Source: DAIMZI01 sp036734025
GTDB lineage: Bacteria; Pseudomonadota; Alphaproteobacteria; Rhizobiales; Rhodomicrobiaceae
Length of the DNA: 64,000 nucleotides
Reading direction: 5' to 3'
Assembly (NCBI GenBank): GCA_036734025.1
Contig: DAIMZI010000004.1
Location: 102,412 to 166,411, forward strand
The notes beneath the pieces are model-generated. The model was not told the DNA's origin. It was given only the letters and a program-made list of their open reading frames with translations, and did no database searches. The translations under genes and the position numbers were made by a program. This document shows positions 7,892 through 16,791 of this stretch, piece by piece. Position 1 is the first letter of the stretch. Each line of letters opens with the position of its first letter.

Positions 7892-9259
7892 ATGGAAACC
7901 CGTTTCGACGAGGCGCAACTCAAGGACCCGGCCATGCAGGAGGTCAATTCGATCCTGCGCACCTGTGTCCATTGCGGTCTGTGCACCGCCACCTGCCCGA
8001 CTTATGTGCTGCTTGGCGATGAACGCGACAGCCCGCGCGGTCGCATCTATCTGATGAAGAAGATGTTTGAAGGCGGTCACGATGCGACGCCTGAGGTGCG
8101 CACTCACATCGACCGCTGCCTGTCGTGCCTGTCATGCATGACCACCTGCCCCAGCGGCGTCGATTACATGCATCTGGTGGACATGGCGCGCGTGCATATC
8201 GAAAAGACCTCGACGCGCCCGCTGAAGGACCGGCTCATCCGCCGCATGCTGGCGATGATCGTGCCCTATCCCGGCCGCTTCCGGCTCGCCATCATGGCCG
8301 CGCGCATCGGACGTCCGCTTGGCGCGCTGTTCCGGTCCGTGGGACTGAAGGAAATGGCCGCCATGCTCGATCTGGCTCCGCGCACAAGGACCGAGGGCCG
8401 CAAGATGCCGGCTTCCGGCATCGTCAAGGCGGCCCGCTCGCGCACCAGGGGCCGCGTGATCATGCTGCGCGGCTGCGCCCAGACCGTCCTGCGTCCAGCG
8501 ATCAACGATGCGACGCTGCGTCTCCTGAGCGGCCAGGGTATCGAGGTTGTCATGCCCGTGGGCGAAGGTTGCTGCGGGGCCCTTGTCCATCACATGGGAC
8601 GCGAAGACGATGCCTTCATCGCGGCCAAACGCAACATCGACGCGTGGGAACAGGCCATGGCGCAGGGGCCGGTCGATGCTATCATCATCAATGCCTCTGG
8701 CTGCGGCACCATGGTCAAGGATTACGCCCACCTGTTGAAGCATGATCCAGAATATGCCGAGCGCGCCGCCCGCATGGCCGAACTGGCCGTTGATATCAGC
8801 GAATATCTGCGCCGGATCGAGATGGACGCGCCCAAAGCGTGGACCGACATCCGCGTGGCCTATCATTCGGCCTGCTCCATGCAGCATGGCCAGCGCATCA
8901 CCAGCGAGCCGCGTGAACTGTTGCGCGAGGCCGGCTATTCGGTTCTTGAAATCCCCGAAGGCCATCTGTGCTGCGGCTCGGCTGGCACCTACAACATGCT
9001 CCAACCTGAGATTTCGGGCATGCTGAAGGAGCGCAAGCTGGCCAATATCATGCGCAAGTCACCCGATTGCGTGGCAACCGGCAATATCGGCTGTCTGACG
9101 CAACTGGCCAGCGCCGGACAGGTGCCCGTGGTCCATACGGTAGAATTGCTGGATTGGGCCCATGGCGGGCCGTGCCCGGCCGAGATCGCCCATTTGCGTC
9201 ATCGCCGGCGCGAGGTCAGGTCCCTGTTTGCCACCGAATTGAGTGTCAGCCAGGCATAA
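7892..9259 (+). CDS. glcF: Glycolate oxidase iron-sulfur subunit GlcF
   Basis: This 455-residue iron-sulfur subunit moves electrons from GlcDE to the respiratory chain. The N-terminus carries two [4Fe-4S] motifs, CVHCGLCTATCP and CLSCLSCMTTCPSG. The C-terminal half has two CCG domains (GEGCCGALVHHMG and LCCGSAGTYNML). It begins seven bases after the glcE stop and ends the operon. The next gene is convergent, and no T-tract hairpin is obvious in the 57-bp gap. Length is slightly above the usual 400-430 residues because of a basic C-terminal tail. Confidence 0.93.
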   Translation: METRFDEAQLKDPAMQEVNSILRTCVHCGLCTATCPTYVLLGDERDSPRGRIYLMKKMFEGGHDATPEVRTHIDRCLSCLSCMTTCPSGVDYMHLVDMARVHIEKTSTRPLKDRLIRRMLAMIVPYPGRFRLAIMAARIGRPLGALFRSVGLKEMAAMLDLAPRTRTEGRKMPASGIVKAARSRTRGRVIMLRGCAQTVLRPAINDATLRLLSGQGIEVVMPVGEGCCGALVHHMGREDDAFIAAKRNIDAWEQAMAQGPVDAIIINASGCGTMVKDYAHLLKHDPEYAERAARMAELAVDISEYLRRIEMDAPKAWTDIRVAYHSACSMQHGQRITSEPRELLREAGYSVLEIPEGHLCCGSAGTYNMLQPEISGMLKERKLANIMRKSPDCVATGNIGCLTQLASAGQVPVVHTVELLDWAHGGPCPAEIAHLRHRRREVRSLFATELSVSQA

Positions 9260-9316
9260 GCGCGGCTGATCTCATGGACCGGATCAACGGCGGCAAGGCC
9301 CGTCAGGCGCTTATCC

Positions 9317-11011
9317 TCAGTCCTTGCCGCATCGCCAGATCTTGATCGCAAGCCCGGCCATCCAGTTCTGGCGGCGCGTGATCTCCTCGGCTGTCCATTT
9401 ATCCGCCTCAACCACCGACGCCGTCAATCTGACCGGTTCACTGGCAAAAGCCTTGCGCTTGATGGCAAACGGCATGTTGCCCAGTTCGCGGTTCAGGCCG
9501 ATTTCCAGCAGCGTCATGTTGCCGAGACGATGGACATATTTTTCAACCCCGCCGGGAAAATCGCGCCGCTGGGTGCCCCACTCGCCGGTAAAGCGCTTGG
9601 GCAGGATATGTTCCAGATCGGTTGCCTGCTGAGCGGAACCGTGTGGCTGGCAATCTTCGAGACTGTCGTTCAAGCGGGACAGAATATAGCGCGCCAACCC
9701 ATTCTGGCGAATGGTCTTGCGGGAAAAAGCGGAATGGAATTCGCTGTCGCTCGGATAAAGTTTCTTGAGATAGAGATCGAAGATTTCGCCGGTATCGACA
9801 CGGCCGCTTTCGCGGATATGACGGGCCATGTCGATCAGCACTGGCAACAGGCGCGACGGGCTCATGTTGCAGATCGTGGTATATCGGAAGACGAAATTCA
9901 CCAGACATTCAAGATATTCGGGAAATGCACTCCGGTCTGTTTCCAGCGCCGCCAGCAGCGCAATGAACACCTGTTCCGAGCGCAGCAGGCCAAGCGACTC
10001 GATCTGCTCGCGCACCGCCACCTGCTCGTGTTGCGCAAACTGCGTCCACACAAGGCTCTTTTGATCGCGCAAGGCGGCATAGAGTTCTGAAGCAACGCAG
10101 AGTTCAGATGCATATCGGCTGGTCAGTTCCGGGCTCGTCATCGCCGCCTTGATATCGGAGAACAGCCCGGCGCGGCTGATCGCTCCGCGGCTCGACATCC
10201 AATGATGGCGCACCAGCTTCAGCACCCGCTCGTTGCCGAGATTTTCCTCCATCATCTCCCAGTCGTTCTGGGTCTGCGGCAGAAGCGGACCTGATGCCGA
10301 CAACAGATGATTCTTCAGCAGATCGGCCTCCGAGAGGTCCAGACCGCGGTCATTCAAGGTCTCGAACAGCTTGAAGGCGTCATAGTCACTGCGCACATCC
10401 AGACGGATGACGAAGATCTGCTCATCGAGCGCCCGCCGGACCGCCTCAAACAGCCGCTGCGACGTCCAGCCATTGGCGAAATATTCTCCCAGCCTGTCGT
10501 GCATGTAGCAGAAACAGTCCGCGAGCAAGCGGTTTGAAGGCGCCAGCGTATCATCAGAGCGCATGCGCGAAAGTTCGCGAACCGGACAATCGCCGATCAG
10601 GAACCGCTCGAAGAATGACCGGTCGATACGGTTCAACTGAATCCGGGGCCTGAGGTCCTCATTGTCTTGCGTATCCTGCAGCAGATATTCCTGTGCCGCG
10701 ATCTGCACCAGCCTGTCCTCGCCACGCTCGCGAAAGTGGCTCTTCAATGCGGAAATCAGCACCGAGGTGGTGATCAGCCGTTGCTGGCCGTCGATCACGA
10801 CCGCATCATTGTCCTGCGGCTTGTTGATCACGATGGCGCCAAGGAAATATTCAGCGCTGGGGATATCGAAAGTCTGAAAAATGTCCTGCCAGAAGACGCT
10901 GACCTGGCTTTCGTCCCAGGCGTAATTCCTTTGGAAACGGGGAACGACGAACGTTCGTTCCGCCCTGAAAAGGTTTCCGAGAGGAAGAACAGCACTCGTT
11001 ACTGGGGCCAT
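9317..11011 (-). CDS. Fused DUF262-DUF1524 (GmrSD-like) HNH protein
   Basis: This 564-residue protein joins an N-terminal DUF262 ParB-like domain and a C-terminal DUF1524 HNH nuclease domain. DUF262 marks are VPRFQRNYAW (residues 23-32), a FLGAIVI strand and DGQQR (74-78). The DUF1524 marks are DLEHILPK (His468) and the RLGNMTLL block (Asn498). This pairing is known in GmrS/GmrD-type modification-dependent restriction enzymes and other defence proteins, in which the DUF262 part hydrolyses NTP. The start is the ATG at 11011, preceded by GCAGGAA. It stands alone, convergent with glcF. Defence function is inferred from the family, not from context. Confidence 0.82.
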   Translation of the reverse strand: MAPVTSAVLPLGNLFRAERTFVVPRFQRNYAWDESQVSVFWQDIFQTFDIPSAEYFLGAIVINKPQDNDAVVIDGQQRLITTSVLISALKSHFRERGEDRLVQIAAQEYLLQDTQDNEDLRPRIQLNRIDRSFFERFLIGDCPVRELSRMRSDDTLAPSNRLLADCFCYMHDRLGEYFANGWTSQRLFEAVRRALDEQIFVIRLDVRSDYDAFKLFETLNDRGLDLSEADLLKNHLLSASGPLLPQTQNDWEMMEENLGNERVLKLVRHHWMSSRGAISRAGLFSDIKAAMTSPELTSRYASELCVASELYAALRDQKSLVWTQFAQHEQVAVREQIESLGLLRSEQVFIALLAALETDRSAFPEYLECLVNFVFRYTTICNMSPSRLLPVLIDMARHIRESGRVDTGEIFDLYLKKLYPSDSEFHSAFSRKTIRQNGLARYILSRLNDSLEDCQPHGSAQQATDLEHILPKRFTGEWGTQRRDFPGGVEKYVHRLGNMTLLEIGLNRELGNMPFAIKRKAFASEPVRLTASVVEADKWTAEEITRRQNWMAGLAIKIWRCGKD

Positions 11012-11292
11012 CAGTTCCTGCCCTGACAACAATTTTAATTTTAGTGAAATCGTGGAACGAAAGCAAATTTCCCTGGGATGAATACCTGAGGCGCGCTTCC
11101 AAGTCCGTATAAATCTCTTGCCGGTAATGGTGAGCGCCGGTGTCTCGAACTTCCCGGTCGCATCCCCCAATGCACGAGAGAGGCGTGGTTAACCTCTTTT
11201 GCCTCGTTTGGCAACCGTGACGAGGGTGTGGGATCGGCTGACGGCTAGTCCGCCTCAAGGCGCCAAGCGCGCTCATGAGATCGGCGCAGGCC

Positions 11293-12147
11293 TCAACCGT
11301 CGCCCAGTTGGCCCGAGAGCTGTGCCCGGATCACGGCCGTAAGTGCGCGGAGCTGGGTTTCGGGCATGTCTGCGGCCAGCACGAAGCGCACGCCATCGGT
11401 GCTCCAGCTAGCGGTGCGGACCCCGTTCTGTGCATCGAGCGAGACCTCAGAAGGCGGCCCGCCCGCCATGATGTAAAAGGCGACAAATGGCTCGCCGGTC
11501 CCCGAATAGGAAAGCTGCATGAGCTGGCTGCCGCGATATGACATGATCTGGCCGCGCCGGAACGCGAGGCCCTGGCGGGTCAGGTTCGGCAGGACAATAT
11601 CGCGCTGGACCATTCGCGAGAGCTGCATGGTGACGAGTTCGGGGTTTTCCTGAGCGGCTGCGGATGCTTCCACCGTCGCGCTGGTGAAGAAGGAATGCAG
11701 CCGGCTCATCTCTGCTGCCCAGCGGGCGATACCCACCGGAACCTGTTCGGTGATCTTCGAGACCACCGGGCGCGGCTCATCGCGCCAAAGCTTGGCGGCT
11801 CCATAGCCGCCAGCGGCCGCGATCACTGCAAAGACCAGCGCCCACACCAGCGGTCTGCGGTTTCTCTCAGCCGGCGCATCATGCAATCTGTCAGGTACGG
11901 ATTTCACCGCCAGGTGCGGCTTGCGGGCATCGCCAGGTCTTGGAGCCGCGCGGCCGGGCTCGGGTGGCTGACGCCGCGCCAGCGCCTCGAAGACTTCGAT
12001 GAGCTGAGCCTGGGTACGCTGAAATCCGGCCAGCCGCCGGCGCAGGTCCGGTTCAGACGCAGCCATGCGCGCCACGGAAGCGGCCTGGGTCTCGCCAAGC
12101 TGCCCATCGACATAGGCGATCAGCAATTCATCCGAAAGCTGGCTCAT
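11293..12147 (-). CDS. Membrane anti-sigma factor (RsiW/RskA-like)
   Basis: This 284-residue protein begins with a short helical anti-sigma N-terminus (LSDELLIAYVDGQLGE, typical of FecR/RsiW-type proteins). A Pro/Arg-rich linker follows, then one membrane segment at about residues 100-120 (LVWALVFAVIAAAGGYGAA) and a periplasmic domain. It lacks the HxxxCxxC zinc motif of ZAS anti-sigmas. Its ATG overlaps the end of the sigma factor gene by four bases (12144-12147), the usual coupling of an ECF sigma factor and its antagonist. The signal sensed is unknown. Confidence 0.8.
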   Translation of the reverse strand: MSQLSDELLIAYVDGQLGETQAASVARMAASEPDLRRRLAGFQRTQAQLIEVFEALARRQPPEPGRAAPRPGDARKPHLAVKSVPDRLHDAPAERNRRPLVWALVFAVIAAAGGYGAAKLWRDEPRPVVSKITEQVPVGIARWAAEMSRLHSFFTSATVEASAAAQENPELVTMQLSRMVQRDIVLPNLTRQGLAFRRGQIMSYRGSQLMQLSYSGTGEPFVAFYIMAGGPPSEVSLDAQNGVRTASWSTDGVRFVLAADMPETQLRALTAVIRAQLSGQLGDG

Positions 12148-12722
12148 GCCGCCCTCCCGGGCGAAGCGCCCGCGCGCGTGCCTGATCCGCGCGGGCCCGC
12201 ATCATCATTGCCTGAACCGGCAGCGGCCTGGTGATCGAGCCAGTGACCCATGGCCACATGGCCGCGCACGACGCGTGTCATGACCGATTTGACAGTGGCT
12301 CCGAAAATCTCGGCGACCTCGTCATAAGACAGGCCTTCGCCATAAACGAGCAGCATCGTTGCACGCTGCTGTGCCGGCAGGCTCGCAATCATCTTGGCAA
12401 GCCCCTTGAAGCGTTCAGCAGCCTCGGGCGACGCCGCCGGCAGGGCAAAGCAACGCGGATCGGGGCGCTTTTGCGGCTGGGGCGACTGAGCGACATAATG
12501 CTTCAGCCACAGCGTATGCAGAACGCCATAGGCCCACAGCACCATTGATGTCTGGCCGCGTTCCTGATCGGCTCGCGCCAGCAACTCGCGCATGCATGCC
12601 CTGGTCAGCGATTCCGCAGCCCCCGGCGCGCCGGTCAGGGCCAGCGCGAATGCATGCAGGCGCGGGTATAGCCGTTCAAGTCTTTCAGGCAGGTTGGTGC
12701 CAGTCCGGGGTTGTGGTGCCAT
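12144..12722 (-). CDS. ECF-type RNA polymerase sigma factor
   Basis: This protein of about 192 residues has a degenerate sigma region 2 (LYPRLHAFALALTGAPGAAE) and a clear region 4 helix-turn-helix (SLPAQQRATMLLVYGEGLSY, then DEVAEIFGATVKSVMTRVVR). The start is taken as the ATG at 12722, with GAGGG eight bases upstream; the ATG at 12746 has no ribosome site. It is coupled to the downstream anti-sigma gene. The C-terminal 25 residues are low-complexity. No convincing autoregulatory ECF promoter was found upstream, so its regulon cannot be predicted. Confidence 0.82.
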   Translation of the reverse strand: MAPQPRTGTNLPERLERLYPRLHAFALALTGAPGAAESLTRACMRELLARADQERGQTSMVLWAYGVLHTLWLKHYVAQSPQPQKRPDPRCFALPAASPEAAERFKGLAKMIASLPAQQRATMLLVYGEGLSYDEVAEIFGATVKSVMTRVVRGHVAMGHWLDHQAAAGSGNDDAGPRGSGTRAGASPGRAA

Positions 12723-13310
12723 GACGCGCGCCCTCACTATTTGCATTCATGAGCAGTCGCGATCCCGCATCCGCTGCCCCCCCGAAGACCCCCCGGGATG
12801 GGACATGACCGCAAGCCGGTTCTGCTATTGCTTTCGCAACCGTGAAGGAAAAGGGTTTAGATCTGGTGAAGACTGCGCGTGTGCCATGCATTTTTGCAAC
12901 TGACGCGCGGCTCGCCCCGGGCGCCGCCATCGCTCTGCCTTAATATTGGGCTATTTGAATAGATTATGGGTAGTTTGTGACGAATTGGGACTTGAATAAA
13001 TCGGGGCAGACAATTTGCCAGATTCTCGTTTGGCATGATCACAGCGCACAAAATGGTCGTGCCTTGCAGGGCTGGTTGTACCTTGCAGCCTGATCATGCC
13101 TTGCAGGGGTCATGCCTTGCAGGGTGGTCATGGAGATTACGCAATCCGCGCAGTGATATGGCAAGACTGGCAAGTCTCCGCCAAGGCGTGCTCAAAAGCC
13201 GCGCGACAGTATGTATATCAGCTATTCATTAAGGCCACGCAAGGGTTGTTGCTCGCATCTGGCCAGATAGTGCGACATTAATCCGTTGCAACCTTGACAG
13301 GAAGAAGACG
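12723..13310. other. 588-bp intergenic region between the divergent sigma gene and SAM-fold gene
   Basis: No credible gene was found on either strand. The middle (about 12940-13020) is AT-rich and probably holds promoters. The part at 13062-13122 holds four spaced copies of CCTTGCAG, listed separately. The segment nearest the sigma gene contains runs of C and G. Confidence 0.6.
13062..13122. repeat. Four irregularly spaced CCTTGCAG repeats
   Basis: CCTTGCAG occurs at 13062, 13081, 13099 and 13115, so start-to-start distances are 19, 18 and 16 bases. Three copies are followed by GG and two are preceded by TCATG. The spacing is too irregular and the unit too short for CRISPR. It looks like a degenerate tandem repeat or a cluster of protein-binding sites upstream of the gene at 13311. 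Confidence 0.6.
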
Positions 13311-14228
13311 ATGCAAAGACATGATGCGCACAACTTGCGTTTGCGCACTAGCGCCAGCGCGGTTCAGCCGGCGCATGCACCCTTCCGTGCGCTGCGCGAC
13401 GTTACCGCCGACGCGCCTGATATTGCTCAGCCGGAAATCTCCCGGGAAATATCCCGAAAAGCCGAGCCCGCCAAGCGGCTGATCTCAGCCGGCGAGCGCA
13501 CAGTGTCGGCAATCGCTTCTGCGCGCAAGGGACATCTGAACGGTTCGGCGATGCGTCGCAGTTATCTGCGCGCGCTGGTGCCGATCCATGCAATGGTCGG
13601 CGATCGCCCCTATGAAAAGCTGCTGTTCAAAAAAAGTCGTCCCGAAACGGCCAACGGCTCAAGAGAGCATCTTCCAGGCGCCGAGCGCGCCGCAAGCGCG
13701 GTCGTCTATGACGGTCCGATCCATGCCTTTGTGCTCGACTGGGTCCTTTCCGGCCTCGCCAGCGATTTCCGCGGCTATGCCTTTGTCGACTTTCGCGCCG
13801 GACGCGGACGGACGATGCTCTATGCCTCGATGCGCAATTTCGACCGGGTCGTGGGCTTTGAATATAGCCAGGAAAATCTCGACGACGCCAAGCTGAACAT
13901 TTCCCAGTTTCCGCGCTCGCTGATGACCTGCCGTGATGTGGAATGCTGGCGCGGCGACGGCTCGGGCATCACGATCCCGGACCAGCCGCTTGTGCTGTTC
14001 TTCCCCAACGCCTATCGCGAGCGGTTCATGGCGCTTATCCTCAGCCATATCTCGGCGTCATACCGGCTGAATCCGCGGCGGATCTATGTGATTCTCGAAA
14101 ATCCGTCCCGCGAGCCTCTGGCCGGGCAGGAGGATATCTTCCACGAGCACAAGCTGCCGGCCGCTGTGCGCCTCAAGCTGAAATTCTTTGCGCCTGTTGG
14201 GCTGTCGGTCTATCGCTCGCTCGTCTGA
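13311..14228 (+). CDS. SAM-dependent methyltransferase-fold protein of unknown target
   Basis: This 305-residue protein has an unstructured, Ala/Arg-rich first 90 residues. A Rossmann-like domain follows from about residue 125, with FVDFRAGRGRTMLYA matching motif I of class I methyltransferases (FxDxGxGxGR) and RVVGFEYSQENLDDAKLNI matching motif II. The first motif Gly is replaced by Arg (DFRAGRGR), which may weaken cofactor binding. The ATG at 13311 follows CAGGAAG. No catalytic signature identifies a substrate. It is a single gene, with a repeat-bearing leader upstream and the VWA gene downstream. Confidence 0.6.
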   Translation: MQRHDAHNLRLRTSASAVQPAHAPFRALRDVTADAPDIAQPEISREISRKAEPAKRLISAGERTVSAIASARKGHLNGSAMRRSYLRALVPIHAMVGDRPYEKLLFKKSRPETANGSREHLPGAERAASAVVYDGPIHAFVLDWVLSGLASDFRGYAFVDFRAGRGRTMLYASMRNFDRVVGFEYSQENLDDAKLNISQFPRSLMTCRDVECWRGDGSGITIPDQPLVLFFPNAYRERFMALILSHISASYRLNPRRIYVILENPSREPLAGQEDIFHEHKLPAAVRLKLKFFAPVGLSVYRSLV

Positions 14229-14259
14229 AAGCCTGTAATCCGCCGAAGGCGGTTCATGG

Positions 14260-14292
14260 CGGCGTATTGGCGGCGTATTGGCCGCGTATTGG
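14260..14292 (+). repeat. Three tandem 11-bp units
   Basis: Three consecutive copies of the unit CSGCGTATTGG (11 bases; second base C or G) lie between the SAM-fold gene and the VWA gene, followed by a partial unit. They fall in the 5' leader of the VWA gene, 50 bases before its ribosome site. The function is unknown; replication slippage would change the copy number. Confidence 0.65.
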
Positions 14293-14342
14293 CCGCAGTT
14301 GCGTGTTTTCCTTCTTTTGCCGGGGTAAAAAGGAGGCTCACC

Positions 14343-15722
14343 ATGCGAATGAACAAATGCCACCGGGAAAAAGGGCGTACTGCCGGCCATCTGGCCTTGG
14401 GCGCCTTTGTCCTGAGCCTGACGACAGCGATATCCGGCCCGATCGTCTCCCCGGCGCACGCAACCGAAAAGCCCCCCGTCAGCCTGAGCGCCGAGCTCGC
14501 GCATACAGTGCTCAAGGAGGGTGAAAGCACAAAGACCTATCTGCGCATAAGTCTGGCCGGCGCCACAAGCCAGAACACCGCTGAGCGCACGCCAGCCAAC
14601 ATTGCCATCGTCATCGATCGTTCAGGGTCAATGCGTGGAGAGCGTATCGCCGGTGCGAGGGAAGCCGCCAAACTGGCGCTCGGCCGTCTGCGCCCAGGCG
14701 ACTTCGCCGCGCTCGTTGTCTTCAACAATCAGATCGGCGTGCCTATCGAGGCCAGTCCGGCCGACGACATTGCCAACTTCGACGCGATCATCGACCGGCT
14801 CGACGCCATGGGCACGACGGCGCTTTATGGCGGCGTGGAGACAGGCGTCGATCAGGTGCTCCGCTATCTTGAGCCCCACCGTGTCAACCGGGTGATCCTG
14901 CTGTCGGATGGCCAGGCCAATGTCGGCCCGTCCTCTCCGCACGAGATTGCCGGGCTGGGGCGCAAAGCCGCCGGCGAGGGCATCTCCATAACGACCATCG
15001 GACTAGGGCTCGATTATCATGAAGATCTGATGAGCCAGCTCGCGCTTGCAAGCGACGGCAACCATGCCTTTGTCGAACATCCCGATGATCTGGTGAGGAT
15101 CTTCGATCTGGAGTTTGGCGATGTGCTTTCGGTGGTCGCCCAGAATGCGCGCATCCAGATGAGCTTTCCTGATGGGATCAGACCGTTACGGGCGCTTGGT
15201 CGCGAGGCAAAGATCGACGGCCAGACAGTCAGCCTCGATCTGCGCCAGATCTATGCAGGGCAGGAAAAATATCTGATGCTGGAGGTGGAAATCGACGCCT
15301 CAGCAGCACGCGGCGAGCCAGAAGCCGCGCACATCTCGGCTGAATTCGTCGATACGCTGACCCGCCAGCCGCAGCGCTTGGAGGCACGCCCGGTGCTTGC
15401 ATTTTCCAGCGATGACGTCAGGATCAAAGCCGCGCGCAACCCCGATGTGCTGGCAGCCGCCGCAGCCCAGATCGCGACCTCGCAGAGCGAACTGGCCGTC
15501 TCGCTCCGCGACGCCGGCAAGGTGGAAGCAGCCGTGACGGTGTTGCGCGACAATGCCGCTTATCTCGCCGAGCAGGCCCGCGTCCTTGCAGCGCCCGAGT
15601 TGGACGCGATGGCTAAGGAGAATCTGGATGATGCAAACAGCGTGAGTGGCGCTGAATGGGATCGCCAGCGCAAGGACATGCGGGCGCGTCAGCATCGCGA
15701 GAAGACCCAGCAGGCTTATTGA
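14343..15722 (+). CDS. Exported von Willebrand factor A domain protein
   Basis: This 459-residue protein has a signal peptide (about residues 1-40, ending SPAHA). A VWA domain at about residues 85-265 has a complete MIDAS start, DRSGSMRG (Asp92, Ser94, Ser96), and the downstream acidic motif LLSDGQANVG. The rest is a beta-rich stretch followed by a helical C-terminal region (residues 370-459), as in periplasmic YfbK/VWA proteins. The ATG at 14343 is preceded by AAGGAGG at seven bases; the earlier ATG at 14256 has no such site. It probably mediates metal-dependent protein contacts in the periplasm. No MoxR-type ATPase partner is adjacent. Confidence 0.83.
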   Translation: MRMNKCHREKGRTAGHLALGAFVLSLTTAISGPIVSPAHATEKPPVSLSAELAHTVLKEGESTKTYLRISLAGATSQNTAERTPANIAIVIDRSGSMRGERIAGAREAAKLALGRLRPGDFAALVVFNNQIGVPIEASPADDIANFDAIIDRLDAMGTTALYGGVETGVDQVLRYLEPHRVNRVILLSDGQANVGPSSPHEIAGLGRKAAGEGISITTIGLGLDYHEDLMSQLALASDGNHAFVEHPDDLVRIFDLEFGDVLSVVAQNARIQMSFPDGIRPLRALGREAKIDGQTVSLDLRQIYAGQEKYLMLEVEIDASAARGEPEAAHISAEFVDTLTRQPQRLEARPVLAFSSDDVRIKAARNPDVLAAAAAQIATSQSELAVSLRDAGKVEAAVTVLRDNAAYLAEQARVLAAPELDAMAKENLDDANSVSGAEWDRQRKDMRARQHREKTQQAY

Positions 15723-15753
15723 CGGAGCCTGCCGACGAGACCCGAAAGAAAGC

Positions 15754-15781
15754 CGCCCGCGCCGCCTTGGCGGAGCGGGCG
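15754..15781 (+). terminator. Strong hairpin downstream of the VWA gene
   Basis: A seven-pair stem CGCCCGC/GCGGGCG encloses a second stem CCGCC/GGCGG with a TT loop. It lies 32 bases after the VWA stop codon, between convergent genes. There is no T-tract, so it would be an imperfect intrinsic terminator or an mRNA 3'-end stabiliser. Confidence 0.45.
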
Positions 15782-15861
15782 CGCAGGGTCGATTTTCGCG
15801 ATGGGAAAAGCAGGTTTCAATCAGGCTTGTCCGGCCCGCCAGCGTACAGACATGGTGCGTC

Positions 15862-16791
15862 TCATTCAAAATGAGTGCCCTTGCCCAGCGGAAAGCCGCG
15901 CAGGAATTCAGCGCCTGACATCGGCCGCTTGCCTGCACGCTGTACGCGCGTCAGACGCACCGCCTGGGTCCCGCAGGCAACCGTGAGCTGATTGTCAAGC
16001 AACTGGCCCGGCTCGCCATGTCCCTGGACGAAGACCGAGCGCAGCACCCTGATCCGCTCCGGCCGGCCACCGAGCAGCGCCTCGAACCAGGCGCCGGGAT
16101 AAGGCGACATTGCCCTGATCCGGTTATGCACGTTCTCGCCGTGATCCTGCCACACGATACGCGCTTCGGCCTTGCCGATCTTCTTGGCGTAGGTGACGCC
16201 CTCTTTCGGCTGGCGGTGACAGCGCAGCTGGCCCATTTCCAGCCGCTCGAGGCCTGCCGCCATCAGCCGCGCACCAACCAGCGCCAGTTCGTCATGCAAT
16301 TCGCCCGCCGTCATGTCCTGAGCGATCGCGACGCGCTCGCGCAGGCATACCGGACCGGTGTCGAGCCCCTCATCCATGCGCATGACACACGCGCCGGTCT
16401 GCTTGTCGCCCGACATGATCGCGCGCTGAATCGGCGCAGCGCCCCGCCAGCGCGGCAGCAGCGAGGCATGCAGGTTCAGAAAGCCGAATTCGGGAATATC
16501 AAGGATCGGCCGCGGCAGGACAACGCCATAGGCGACGACAATGCCGACCTGAACGCCAAGATCGGCCAGCGCCGCAACGGCTTCGGGCTGGCGCAGACTG
16601 GAGGGTGTGAAGACCGGTATTCCGGCCTCATCGGCAAAGCGGTGCACGGGAGATTTACGCATGCCCATGCCGCGCCCGGCCTCGCGGGGCGGCTGCGAAT
16701 AGACGGCGGCAACGTCATGGCCGGCGCTGATGATTTCGCTCAGCGTCGGGACCGCGAAATCGGGCGTTCCCATGAAGACCAGTCGCAGCAT
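15862..16791 (-). CDS. fmt: Methionyl-tRNA formyltransferase
   Basis: This 309-residue enzyme formylates the initiator Met-tRNA with 10-formyl-THF. The N-terminal formyltransferase domain shows MGTPDFAVPTL, the YGVVLP segment and NLHASLLPRWRGAAPIQRAI, which holds the catalytic Asn/His. The C-terminal tRNA-binding domain ends with the PMSGAEFLRGFPLGKG family signature. The gene follows def on the same strand with a 176-bp gap, the common def-fmt order. Length is normal. Confidence 0.95.
   Translation of the reverse strand: MLRLVFMGTPDFAVPTLSEIISAGHDVAAVYSQPPREAGRGMGMRKSPVHRFADEAGIPVFTPSSLRQPEAVAALADLGVQVGIVVAYGVVLPRPILDIPEFGFLNLHASLLPRWRGAAPIQRAIMSGDKQTGACVMRMDEGLDTGPVCLRERVAIAQDMTAGELHDELALVGARLMAAGLERLEMGQLRCHRQPKEGVTYAKKIGKAEARIVWQDHGENVHNRIRAMSPYPGAWFEALLGGRPERIRVLRSVFVQGHGEPGQLLDNQLTVACGTQAVRLTRVQRAGKRPMSGAEFLRGFPLGKGTHFE

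Noticed and set aside
13062..13122. Possible CRISPR array
   Set aside because: The repeated unit is only 8-10 bases, the spacing varies from 16 to 19 and no cas gene is near.
15656..15874. 72-codon plus-strand frame overlapping the end of the VWA gene
   Set aside because: It starts inside the VWA gene in another frame, lacks a ribosome site and crosses the terminator-like hairpin at 15754-15781.
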